Shown here: piece after piece, positions 20,264-29,343 of the stretch
How the letters are laid out: each line of letters opens with the position of its first letter
Numbering within the stretch: the first letter of the stretch is position 1
Assembly (NCBI GenBank): GCA_001773775.1
Contig: MEXR01000052.1
Coordinates: 1 to 37,901, forward strand
DNA length: 37,901 bases
Reading direction: 5' to 3'
From: Candidatus Amesbacteria bacterium RIFOXYB1_FULL_44_23
GTDB taxonomy: Bacteria; Patescibacteriota; Microgenomatia; CAZETR01; Amesbacteraceae
Made by a program: the position numbers and the translations under genes
Notes under the pieces: generated by a model
Databases searched by the model: none
The model's input: the letters and a program-made list of their open reading frames with translations, nothing else
What the model was told of the DNA's origin: nothing

Positions 20264-21156
20264 TTTTAAGCTGGAACAGCGCCGATTACATCGGCAAATG
20301 CCTCGACTCTTTACAAAAAGTCAGCGTTCCTTCTGGTGTGGATTTTAGGGTTATTTTGGTAGACAACGCATCTTCGGACAATTCGGTTAAATATCTGACC
20401 AAAAAGTACCCCCAGCATGAACTACTGGTTAACCAATCAAACTTAGGTTATGCCCAGGGCAATAATGTCGGAATTCAAAAAGCTCTGGAAAACGGCAGTG
20501 ATTTTGTCTGGATAGTTAATCCGGACGTCGAAGTTCACCCTAAATCTCTTACAGCTTTACTTGCCGGAGCCCGCAATTTCCCTCAGGGTGGTATTTTTGG
20601 CTCCAAAATATATTTTGCCCCGGGATTTGAATTCCACAAAGATCGTTATACCAAAAAAGATATTGGAAAAGTCATCTGGTACGCCGGAGGCAATATGGAC
20701 TGGGGCAATATGGAAGGACATCACAGAGGGGTGGATGAAGTAGACTCGGACAAATATAACCGGGACTTAGAAACCGATTTTGTTACCGGAGCCTCCATGT
20801 TTGTCAAAAGTCAGGTCTACCGGGATATCGGACTTCTGGATAGCCGTTTTTTCCTGTACTACGAAGAAAATGATTTCTGCCAGCGGGCTAAAGCCGCCGG
20901 CTGGAAGCTTATGTATATCCCCGACAGCATCGCCTGGCACGCCAACGCCCAGGCAACAGGGATCGGCTCCGGCCTTCAGGACTATTACATCACCAGAAAC
21001 CGACTCTTTTTTGGCTTGCGCCACGCTCCCTTCTACACTAAGCTTTTGCTCATAAAACAGTCGATTTGGTTATATTTCAATGGTCGCCCCTGGCAGAAAA
21101 GGGGAGTTTTGGATTTTTATCTCGGCCGGTTGGGCACCGGATCGTACCAACCTTAA
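20245..21156 (+). CDS. GT2 glycosyltransferase (rhamnosyltransferase-like)
   Basis: VIVLSWNSADYIGKCLDSL, LVDNASSDNS, NPDVEVHP, YYEENDFCQRAKAAGWK. Confidence 0.88.
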   Translation: MQVSVIVLSWNSADYIGKCLDSLQKVSVPSGVDFRVILVDNASSDNSVKYLTKKYPQHELLVNQSNLGYAQGNNVGIQKALENGSDFVWIVNPDVEVHPKSLTALLAGARNFPQGGIFGSKIYFAPGFEFHKDRYTKKDIGKVIWYAGGNMDWGNMEGHHRGVDEVDSDKYNRDLETDFVTGASMFVKSQVYRDIGLLDSRFFLYYEENDFCQRAKAAGWKLMYIPDSIAWHANAQATGIGSGLQDYYITRNRLFFGLRHAPFYTKLLLIKQSIWLYFNGRPWQKRGVLDFYLGRLGTGSYQP

Positions 21157-21159
21157 ATC

Positions 21160-21933
21160 ATGCTTTCCGCAATCGTAATCACTAAAAATGAACAAGCTAT
21201 GATTGCCGACTGCCTTAAGTCGCTTGAGTTTGCCGACGAAAAAATACTTGTTGATACCGGAAACACCGATTCCACCAACTCCATAGCCGAAAAAATGGGT
21301 TGGAAAGTGTATAAAAGTCAGGGCAAAAATTTTTCCGAATTCCGAAACGATGGCCTTAAGCAGACTCACGGAGATTGGATTTTGTATTTGGATGCCGATG
21401 AAAGGCTGACTTCTGATTCAATTTCGGAAATCAAATCCTTAGTAAAAACCCCCGGCGATGCCGATGTGGGAGCCTTTGCCCTGCCCCGGACCAATTATTA
21501 TCTGGGAAAAAACCTGCTTCATGGGGGCTGGGGAAATGAATACATCGTCCGCCTGTTTAAAAAAACCCATCTTTCAGCCTGGAAAAATCCTCTGCACGAA
21601 GAGCCGGTATTTTCAGGTAGCTTAAAAAAATTAACTCATCCCTTTATCCACATTTCCCATCGGGATTTAACCTCCATGCTCGGCAAGACTATTCAATACA
21701 CCGATTATGAGGCCAAACTTCGTTTTCAATCCGGTCACCCTCCGGTTACCTGGTGGCGGTTTTTTAGGGTTATGTTCACTGAATTTTGGCATCGGTTCGT
21801 TTCTCTTTCTGCGGCCAAGGATGGCCGGGTGGGCATAATTGAAGGCATGTTCCAGGTATTTAACATGTTTGTTATTTATGCCCGGCTCTGGGAGATGCAG
21901 GTAACCCATGCGCAAAAAAGCTCTCATAATTAA
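21160..21933 (+). CDS. GT2 glycosyltransferase (WaaE-like)
   Basis: SAIVITKNEQAMIADCLKSLEFADEKILVDTGNTDST, LYLDADERLT. Confidence 0.87.
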   Translation: MLSAIVITKNEQAMIADCLKSLEFADEKILVDTGNTDSTNSIAEKMGWKVYKSQGKNFSEFRNDGLKQTHGDWILYLDADERLTSDSISEIKSLVKTPGDADVGAFALPRTNYYLGKNLLHGGWGNEYIVRLFKKTHLSAWKNPLHEEPVFSGSLKKLTHPFIHISHRDLTSMLGKTIQYTDYEAKLRFQSGHPPVTWWRFFRVMFTEFWHRFVSLSAAKDGRVGIIEGMFQVFNMFVIYARLWEMQVTHAQKSSHN

Positions 21934-22945
21934 CCCGTATTGGGACAGCTTAGGCGGGGGCGAGCGCTATACTGCCACTCTGGTTCGCTACCTGCTTGAT
22001 CGTGGTTGGCTGGTAGATATTTATTGGTCAACCAACTTTTCTAGTCAGCTTAAAGATCGTTTTGGAGTCGATGTTGGTTTGGCCAATTGGCTCAATAAGA
22101 CATACTCGCCTCCCCAAACCATCAAGTACGATTTGTTATTTTGGGTTTCTGACGGCAGCCTGCCCGTAAGTTTTTGCAAAAAAACCATCATTCATTTGCA
22201 GTTTCCCTTCTTAAACATTGCCGGTAGGGGATTTAAGAATTTTCTTAAATCGCGTATTTATACTTTTGTAGTTAATTCCGGCTTTACCAAGACGTTTATC
22301 GATAAAGAATTTTCCGTTTCCAGCCAAGTCGTATACCCCCCCATAGACACCAGCTTGTTTATGTCGGCCGCAAAAACCAATTCCATTGTTTATGTCGGCC
22401 GCTTTTCAAATCTTACCCAGCATAAGGGTCAGGAAGTTCTCATCAAATCCTTCAAAAACATTTCAAGAAGTATCCCCGGATGGAAACTGATTTTAGCCGG
22501 CGGCACTTCAGTTGGCACCAATTCGGCTGACCTAACTAAACTCAAAAAACAAGCAAAGGGTTATCCGATTGAATTTGTGACTAATCCCAGTTTTGACCAG
22601 TTAAGAAAATTATTTTCCTCTTCAAAAATATTTTGGTCAGCTAGCGGCTTCGGGGTCGACCAGAATTCACAACCCATCAAAACCGAACACTTCGGGATAA
22701 CGGTAGTAGAAGCCATGGCGGCCGGTAGTGTTCCGGTTATTGTTAATGCCGGGGGCCATCCGGAAATAGTTGAAGACAAAGTCAGCGGGTTTTTATGGGC
22801 CACGACTCAGGAACTGGAATCAACCACTCTGGACCTCATTACCCAGAATCAATTTGCCAAGTACTCCCAAGCCGCCCAGGTCAGGAGTAAAATATTTGAT
22901 GTGACAGAATTTAATAATCGGCTTGATCGGGTTATCAAAGTATGA
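21908..22945 (+). CDS. GT4 (GT-B) glycosyltransferase
   Basis: WDSLGGGERYTATL, VYVGRFSNLTQHKGQEVLIKSF, EHFGITVVEAMAAGSVPVIVNAGGHPEIV. Confidence 0.9.
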   Translation: MRKKALIINPYWDSLGGGERYTATLVRYLLDRGWLVDIYWSTNFSSQLKDRFGVDVGLANWLNKTYSPPQTIKYDLLFWVSDGSLPVSFCKKTIIHLQFPFLNIAGRGFKNFLKSRIYTFVVNSGFTKTFIDKEFSVSSQVVYPPIDTSLFMSAAKTNSIVYVGRFSNLTQHKGQEVLIKSFKNISRSIPGWKLILAGGTSVGTNSADLTKLKKQAKGYPIEFVTNPSFDQLRKLFSSSKIFWSASGFGVDQNSQPIKTEHFGITVVEAMAAGSVPVIVNAGGHPEIVEDKVSGFLWATTQELESTTLDLITQNQFAKYSQAAQVRSKIFDVTEFNNRLDRVIKV

Positions 22946-24117
22946 AGAAACTTCTTCCCTGGTTACTTGCAGGCTTAGTATTAAGATTACTTCTTATCCC
23001 CATCTCGTTGCATCCGGATTTTCGCGCCGTCAATTTAGCCGGATATTTAATTTCTCAAAAAGGCCAGACATTTTCTTTCTATGATTACCTCAGTCGCCAA
23101 CCCAGAACCGATCGCTGGGTCCAGTTATATGGTGATAACCTATTTATTTATCCGCCGCTGGCATACATTACTCATGCCGTTTTCAACAAAGCCTTGTTTT
23201 GGGCTTACCCCCAAACGGCCTTTTTTACTCTGTTAAACGATATTGGCCAGTTGCGGCAGGATTTAGGATTCCCGCTTCTGATGTATTTGCTTAAATTGCC
23301 GTATTTACTAGCCGACGGCATTTGTTTGCTTATTCTTTCCCGGCTTTTGCCCGCAAAAAATAAATTAATAGGTCAGTTAGTTTGGCTCTTTAATCCGATA
23401 ACCATTTATTCTGCCTACTTAATGGGTCAATTTGATATATTCATTGCCCTGTTTTTACTTCTGACGCTTTATTTTTCACCTAAAAACCCCATCCTTTCAG
23501 CCGTCAGCTTGGGCCTGTCTGCGGCTTTCAAGCCGTTTGTATTGGTACTCGCCCCACTTTTGCCGGGAAATTCGGTAAAAAACCTGCTTATTTCCGGTTT
23601 GACATATTTTGCGACCCTTCTGCCGTATTTATTCTCGCCGGCTTTTCGTCAGTATGCCCTGCTGGCCTCCCAGTCGGATAAATTGTTTTTCGCCAAGATT
23701 ATGATTTCCGGATCACAATATCTGCCTCTTTTTCTTGTCGGACTGATCCTGATTTACTTCTGGCGCTACTTTAAGCCCGCAACCTATTCCTTAGTCGGCT
23801 GGCTGTCGCTGCCGCTTTTTTTGTTTTTTTCACTGACTCACTATCATCCGCAATGGTTTACTTGGTTTGCTCCGATTTTGACCTATCTTTTTGCCACCGA
23901 CAACAAAACCCGCCTGCCGATACTCGCTTTAGTCACAAGCTTTCTGGTGGTAGTCTTTTCTTTTGATCCTTCTTTGAATTTCCAGTTAATTAATTCCGAC
24001 CTTCTTCTCAAAATTCCCGATCTTTACACTTCAATCGCCAGGGGCATATTTGCCGGGACCGCCCTTTATTTAACTTTCCATCTTCAGGCGGCTTCTCATG
24101 GCCAGAGCAAATCTTAA
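22942..24117 (+). CDS. GT-C-like membrane mannosyltransferase (GT87/PIG-M-like)
   Basis: WLFNPITIYSAYLMGQFDIFIALFLLLTLYF, LSAAFKPFVLVLAPLL. Confidence 0.72.
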   Translation: MKKLLPWLLAGLVLRLLLIPISLHPDFRAVNLAGYLISQKGQTFSFYDYLSRQPRTDRWVQLYGDNLFIYPPLAYITHAVFNKALFWAYPQTAFFTLLNDIGQLRQDLGFPLLMYLLKLPYLLADGICLLILSRLLPAKNKLIGQLVWLFNPITIYSAYLMGQFDIFIALFLLLTLYFSPKNPILSAVSLGLSAAFKPFVLVLAPLLPGNSVKNLLISGLTYFATLLPYLFSPAFRQYALLASQSDKLFFAKIMISGSQYLPLFLVGLILIYFWRYFKPATYSLVGWLSLPLFLFFSLTHYHPQWFTWFAPILTYLFATDNKTRLPILALVTSFLVVVFSFDPSLNFQLINSDLLLKIPDLYTSIARGIFAGTALYLTFHLQAASHGQSKS

Positions 24118-25564
24118 ATCCCTGCTTTTTTGGGAGCTTCTAGGATTTTTTCTTCTTGCGACCCTTCCCCGTCTTTGGCGGTTGCCGGCTGACCTGCAGA
24201 TCACTTACGACCAGGGACTGCATTCGCTGGATGTTTGGAAAATTTGGCACGACGGCCACATATCATTATTGGGCCACCCCACGGATGTGCCCGGAATTTT
24301 TCATGGTCCGATTTACTATTGGTTGATGCTGCCTTTTTATGTCTTAGGCCGCGGCAATCCGGCAGTAGTTGCCTTGTGGCAGGCCTTAACTCACAGCTTC
24401 TCCGTAATTCTTGTGTACATGTTGGCTTGGAGGTTATTTAATCGCCAAACCGCCAGAATCAGTGCCTTTATTTTTGCCGTAAGCTTTGGCTTTATTAGTT
24501 TTGCCCGTTGGTTAAATAACGTCAATCCGGTAATTCCTTTTTCTTTGCTTTTTTTCTTAAGTTTAGAAAAATCCCGTAAAAATCCTGCCTTTTGGTTTCC
24601 GTTTTCAGCTCTAGTTTGCTCTTTGATCATTCAGTTCAATGGAGCTATCGGAGTGTTTTTACTTCCGGTGTTGTTGCTCAGCGCTTTCATCCGTCCCACA
24701 CCCAAGCTTTTATCGGCACTTGCTTTTTTCCTGCCCCATCTCCCGCTTGTAGTTTTTGATTTGCGGCACAACTTTTTGGTCACTAAAAGTATTCTCAACT
24801 ATTCACTGGCCGGCAGTTCTGGGGTGGGTATCGGTTTTTCACATATCGCCTACGATCTGTCGGTACTCGTCAATCAGGTAACTTCCGTTTTGGTCTGGCC
24901 GTTTGCGGCGCTGTCTTTGGTTTTAATTCTGTTTACCTTTTTACAGATTTATCGTCATATCAAAAAACCTTCGCTTCGCCGTATTTTATTTTGGACTGCC
25001 GCTCCAATTTTAAGTTTATTTCTTTACAAAAGGGGTGCCATCGGGTTTTTCTACTGGTCAACTTTACCTCTGATACTGATTTTAATTTCCTTTGCTTTTT
25101 CGGCCCTCAAACGCCCGTTACTTTATTTAGTTTTGCTGATTATTGCCGTTGTAAATATTTACCAATGGCAAAATTTTGTATCCCCGAATTTTGCTCTGAC
25201 TCCAATCGGCACCAGAAACCTGCTCACCCAAGACGATCGCGTCACCGCCATTGATTGGATATATAAAAAAGCAGCTGGTCGCCCCATTTATTTATGGACC
25301 TATACCATTCCGTACCTGCTGGACCATCCCTGGAGATATTACTTTATCTGGTACGGCAAGTCTAAATACGGCTACCTTCCTGAAAGTTTTGGTGGGGCAT
25401 CGCGAAATGATCTGCCCAAAAACGCTGTATTTTTTGCACTCTTTGAACCCAACGTCGACCGGCCGGCTAATCTGATTGACTGGAAAAGTAGACTCTCCTT
25501 AGAGTTTCCGGAATTAATCTCTGATTTTAGGTCTCATGATGCTATCGTAGAATTCCGACAATGA
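24098..25564 (+). CDS. GT39/PMT-like polytopic membrane glycosyltransferase
   Basis: YDQGLHSLDVWKIWHDGHISLLGHPTDVPGIFHGPIYYWLMLPFYVL. Confidence 0.83.
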   Translation: MARANLKSLLFWELLGFFLLATLPRLWRLPADLQITYDQGLHSLDVWKIWHDGHISLLGHPTDVPGIFHGPIYYWLMLPFYVLGRGNPAVVALWQALTHSFSVILVYMLAWRLFNRQTARISAFIFAVSFGFISFARWLNNVNPVIPFSLLFFLSLEKSRKNPAFWFPFSALVCSLIIQFNGAIGVFLLPVLLLSAFIRPTPKLLSALAFFLPHLPLVVFDLRHNFLVTKSILNYSLAGSSGVGIGFSHIAYDLSVLVNQVTSVLVWPFAALSLVLILFTFLQIYRHIKKPSLRRILFWTAAPILSLFLYKRGAIGFFYWSTLPLILILISFAFSALKRPLLYLVLLIIAVVNIYQWQNFVSPNFALTPIGTRNLLTQDDRVTAIDWIYKKAAGRPIYLWTYTIPYLLDHPWRYYFIWYGKSKYGYLPESFGGASRNDLPKNAVFFALFEPNVDRPANLIDWKSRLSLEFPELISDFRSHDAIVEFRQ

Positions 25565-27870
25565 AAAACCGATTAATCCCAGTCTTTATTTTTTTCACTC
25601 TTTTGGTAGCTACTTTTTTCTACAAGTCGGTAATTTATGGTCACATTCCCATGCCGGCAGATCATGCTCTGGGGGCATATTATCCCTGGCTGGATTACAA
25701 GTGGCCTGGTTTTCCGGCCGGAGTTCCGGTAAAAAATCCCATGTTGGCCGATGTTCCCTCACTGTTTTATCCCTTAAAAATTTATTCCACCGGACTTTTC
25801 AAATCCGGCATCTTCCCGACCTGGAATCCTTTAATCTTCGGCGGATATCCGCTGCTGGCTACTTTTCAGTCGGGAGTCTTAAATCCGTTCAATTTCTTTT
25901 TCCTGATTTTTTCTTCCACAACAGCCTGGACTTTGTTTATTGCAGCTCAGGTATTATTGGCGCTTACCTTTACCTATTTTTTTCTGCGTGATCTGGCAAT
26001 TTCCCGTCTTCCGGCCATATTCGGAAGTATCGTTTTTGCTTTTTGCGGTTTTAATTTAATTTGGCTTGAATACGGCATTCACGGATATGTAGCCGCTTTT
26101 ATTCCGTTGATGTTTTTGCTGACCCGTCGGCTGGTGGTAAACCCCCGCCCGCAAACCGGCTTCTATTTATCAGTCATTGTAGCCGGCCAGCTTTTTTTCG
26201 GTTATCCGCAGCTTACTTTATTTAGTTTAATATTTTTAACCATCTGGGTAATTATTCAAACCGGAAAAGTTCGTTCGTTGGTTTCACCCATTGTTTTTTG
26301 GATTTTGGGCCTGTTACTTGCTGCCATACTATTATTTCCCGGAGCTGAACTGTTTATAAATTCTCAACGTCCGGGAGAACCGGTAGCCGGAGGCAGTTCG
26401 GGAGCATATTTAAAATATTCGCAGTTGATCACACTTCTGGCTCCTGATTATTTTGGGCACCCTTCGACATATAATTCCTGGGGCAGTTTTTTATACACCA
26501 ATAATACCGGCTACGCTTCATTGGTAGCTTTGCTTTTGGCCAGCTTAAGCATTCGTAATTTCAAAAAAAGATCTCTATTTTTCCTGGGGTTGTATGTTGT
26601 TCCCATTTTTCTTTCACTGCCTCATCCCATAACTGAGTTTATTCAGACCCTGCCTCTTTTTTCGGCCTCCGTAGCCACCCGGGTCATGATTTTTTCTGGA
26701 TTTGCCCTCTCATATCTGGGGGCCCTGGGGTTACAGCGCCTGCTTAATTCCACTCCCAAGTTCAGGGACTTTATCTTTCCCGGTTGTGTTGTACTTTTAC
26801 TTACCACCCTCTTTCTTATCACCAAAAATCCGGTTGGGGTAAGAAATCTGATCCTGCCGCTCGGCTTAACCCTCAGCGTGTCGGCCGTTCTGGTCGCAAT
26901 TAGGTGGTTTCCTTACAAAAGGCGCTTTCTGACTCTGCCGCTTCTTTTTTTACTTGTATTTGAACTGTTTCGCTTCGGTTGGAAGTACAACGTCTTTTTT
27001 CCGTCTTCACTGGTATTTCCGACCACCCCCTTAATTACACATCTTAAAAATTCACCCCCCGGATACCGCCTGGATGGGGGAGACGTCCTGCCTTTAAGTT
27101 TGTGGATGGCATACGGTTTAAAATCTGCCTCAGGATACGATGCGGTTTATCCACAGCTCTGGGCCAAATATCTTTCAGCCATCGATAATGGCAATCTGGA
27201 TTATCCTAAGGGCCGACTGGGGGATTTAATTACCTACAATTCACCTCTTTTAGACATTGCCGGAGTTAAATACCTTTTAGCTGTTAAAAGAGATATTTCC
27301 GGAAAGCCTGACCCCCAGGGAGTGCCCTACCCTAAATTTGTTAATTCCAGATTCCAGCCTGACATTGCCATAGGTTCGGTCCAGGTTTATGACAACCCCA
27401 ATGCCATACCTCAATTTTCCGTAAAAGGTGATTACGAAGTCATTGCCGATGACAAAAAAGCCCTGACCAGACTGTTATCCGATGATTTTGACTATCATCA
27501 AAAACTGATTTTAAGCTCGTCCCCGGGTTATAGTACAGTTTCACCGCCGTCAGCTTTCCAACTGGAAGTAGTTAACAACACCAGCACCTATCAGGCAGTC
27601 CAAACCCGATCCGACTCTCCGATATTTTTACTCAACGCTCAGGTTTATTATCCCGGCTGGACGGCTGCCATTGATGGGAAGTCTGCTTCGATAATTAGAG
27701 CAGATTTGGCCTTTCAATCGGTATTAGTTCCGGCCGGAAATCATTTGATCGAATTTACATACCGCCCTTTGTCGCTTACAATTGGAATCTGTGTCAGCCT
27801 TATCTCACTTACCCTCATCGCAATCTATAGCCGCAGACTTACACCAAAACGTTCCTCCGGATTGGTATGA
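25561..27870 (+). CDS. YfhO-like large membrane protein
   Basis: 769 aa; DVPSLFYPLKIYSTGLFKSGIFPTWNPLIFGGYPLLATFQSGVLNPFNFFF; C-terminal VYYPGWTAAIDGK. Confidence 0.85.
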   Translation: MKNRLIPVFIFFTLLVATFFYKSVIYGHIPMPADHALGAYYPWLDYKWPGFPAGVPVKNPMLADVPSLFYPLKIYSTGLFKSGIFPTWNPLIFGGYPLLATFQSGVLNPFNFFFLIFSSTTAWTLFIAAQVLLALTFTYFFLRDLAISRLPAIFGSIVFAFCGFNLIWLEYGIHGYVAAFIPLMFLLTRRLVVNPRPQTGFYLSVIVAGQLFFGYPQLTLFSLIFLTIWVIIQTGKVRSLVSPIVFWILGLLLAAILLFPGAELFINSQRPGEPVAGGSSGAYLKYSQLITLLAPDYFGHPSTYNSWGSFLYTNNTGYASLVALLLASLSIRNFKKRSLFFLGLYVVPIFLSLPHPITEFIQTLPLFSASVATRVMIFSGFALSYLGALGLQRLLNSTPKFRDFIFPGCVVLLLTTLFLITKNPVGVRNLILPLGLTLSVSAVLVAIRWFPYKRRFLTLPLLFLLVFELFRFGWKYNVFFPSSLVFPTTPLITHLKNSPPGYRLDGGDVLPLSLWMAYGLKSASGYDAVYPQLWAKYLSAIDNGNLDYPKGRLGDLITYNSPLLDIAGVKYLLAVKRDISGKPDPQGVPYPKFVNSRFQPDIAIGSVQVYDNPNAIPQFSVKGDYEVIADDKKALTRLLSDDFDYHQKLILSSSPGYSTVSPPSAFQLEVVNNTSTYQAVQTRSDSPIFLLNAQVYYPGWTAAIDGKSASIIRADLAFQSVLVPAGNHLIEFTYRPLSLTIGICVSLISLTLIAIYSRRLTPKRSSGLV

Positions 27871-28459
27871 GCGTTCAGTTAAGGAAAATCTCTTCCAGCG
27901 ATATTGGCACTCCCGCAGAATTACTGAAGTCGGGAAGTATTCTCAAAAAGTCACCGGCGAGATTTTAGACATCGGCTCAGCCGATGGCTATTTCACCAGG
28001 AGAATTTTAGCTTTTACCAAAGCCAAGAAAATTACGGGTATCGACGTTCTTAAATCATCCGTCGACTATGCTTCCAGCAGGTATAAAGGCTTGAGGTCTT
28101 TGGTATTTAAAGTTGGCGACGCCATGAATTTAAAGTTTCCGGCCAATAAATTCGCGGCTGTATATATTTTAGAAGCCCTGGAGCATGTTTTAGACGCCCG
28201 GATAGTATTAAAAGAAATTTATCGGGTTCTAAAACCGGGCGGATACATGATCGTTTTGGTTCCTTCCGAAAACTGGCTCTTTAAACTGGGTTGGCCGATT
28301 TGGCTTAAAACCAGGGGCAGAATTTGGCACGACACTCATTTAAACTTTTTTGACGGCAGTAAACTGCCCCAGCTGGTCAAAAAAGTCGGTTTTACCAAAA
28401 TTGAAGTTCACACCTTTATCCTGGGCATGCTACTATTGGTCAAAGCCCGAAAACCATGA
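27782..28459 (+). CDS. Class I SAM-dependent methyltransferase (start uncertain)
   Basis: ILDIGSADGYFTRRIL, YILEALEHVLDARIVLKEIYRVLKPGGYMIVLVPSE; start uses TTG/GTG inside the YfhO 3' end. Confidence 0.85.
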   Translation: MESVSALSHLPSSQSIAADLHQNVPPDWYERSVKENLFQRYWHSRRITEVGKYSQKVTGEILDIGSADGYFTRRILAFTKAKKITGIDVLKSSVDYASSRYKGLRSLVFKVGDAMNLKFPANKFAAVYILEALEHVLDARIVLKEIYRVLKPGGYMIVLVPSENWLFKLGWPIWLKTRGRIWHDTHLNFFDGSKLPQLVKKVGFTKIEVHTFILGMLLLVKARKP

Positions 28460-29343
28460 CCGTCTCAGTTGTCATCCCGGCCTACAATGGCAGTCAATAT
28501 TTAAAAAAGAACTTACCGGCAGTCTTAAAACTGGGGGCAGATGAAATAATTGTTGTTGACGATGCTTCAACTGACGATTCCGTATCGGTCATTGAATCAT
28601 TCAAGTCAATTAAGCTGATTAAAAATTCTGTAAACCTTCGTTTTCCGACCGCCGCCAACATCGGCTTCAATCATGCTTCCGGTGAAATAGTGGTATTAAT
28701 CAATCAGGATGTTACTCCGGATGCCGATCTTATTACCAGGACTTTGCCTTACTTTAAAAATCCCCGGTTGTTTGCGGTTTCCTTTAACGAACAAGGCAAC
28801 AGTTGGGCTGATGTGAAGTTTACGGCAGGTTTACTACAGTATAGTAACGGCGCAAAAACTCGCCATCCTCACTCTTCATTTTGGGCCTCTGGCGGTAGCG
28901 CCGCTTTTAGAAAAAACATTTGGGATAAATTGGGTGGGTTTAACACCATTTTTACCCCTGGGTATTATGAAGATTTAGATCTGGGCTGGCGAGCCAGAAA
29001 ACAGGGCTACGAAATTCTTTGGGCACCAGATGCCAAAGTTGACCATGTCCGGGAGACGGCCTATTCTAAAGCTTTTAATAAAGACTATCTAACCAAAATT
29101 AAGGAGCGCAACTATCTGCTTTGCCACTGGATGAATCTGGATCCTGCTTTGCTGATGGAACATTGGAAAGCCTTGTTTGTTACCTGTCTTAAAACTCCGG
29201 GGTATTCAGTTCCAGTTCTTATGGCTTTGTCCAAAATTTCCCAAGTAATTACCACTCGCCGGAAGTTAAAACTGAACTGGACCCAAACGGACGCTCAGGT
29301 ATTTAGTCCTTTTTTAACAAAAACAGGTCAAACTTCTGATTAA
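28456..29343 (+). CDS. GT2 glycosyltransferase
   Basis: SVVIPAYNGSQYLKKNLPAVL, IVVDDASTDDS, YYEDLDLGWRARKQGYE. Confidence 0.87.
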   Translation: MTVSVVIPAYNGSQYLKKNLPAVLKLGADEIIVVDDASTDDSVSVIESFKSIKLIKNSVNLRFPTAANIGFNHASGEIVVLINQDVTPDADLITRTLPYFKNPRLFAVSFNEQGNSWADVKFTAGLLQYSNGAKTRHPHSSFWASGGSAAFRKNIWDKLGGFNTIFTPGYYEDLDLGWRARKQGYEILWAPDAKVDHVRETAYSKAFNKDYLTKIKERNYLLCHWMNLDPALLMEHWKALFVTCLKTPGYSVPVLMALSKISQVITTRRKLKLNWTQTDAQVFSPFLTKTGQTSD

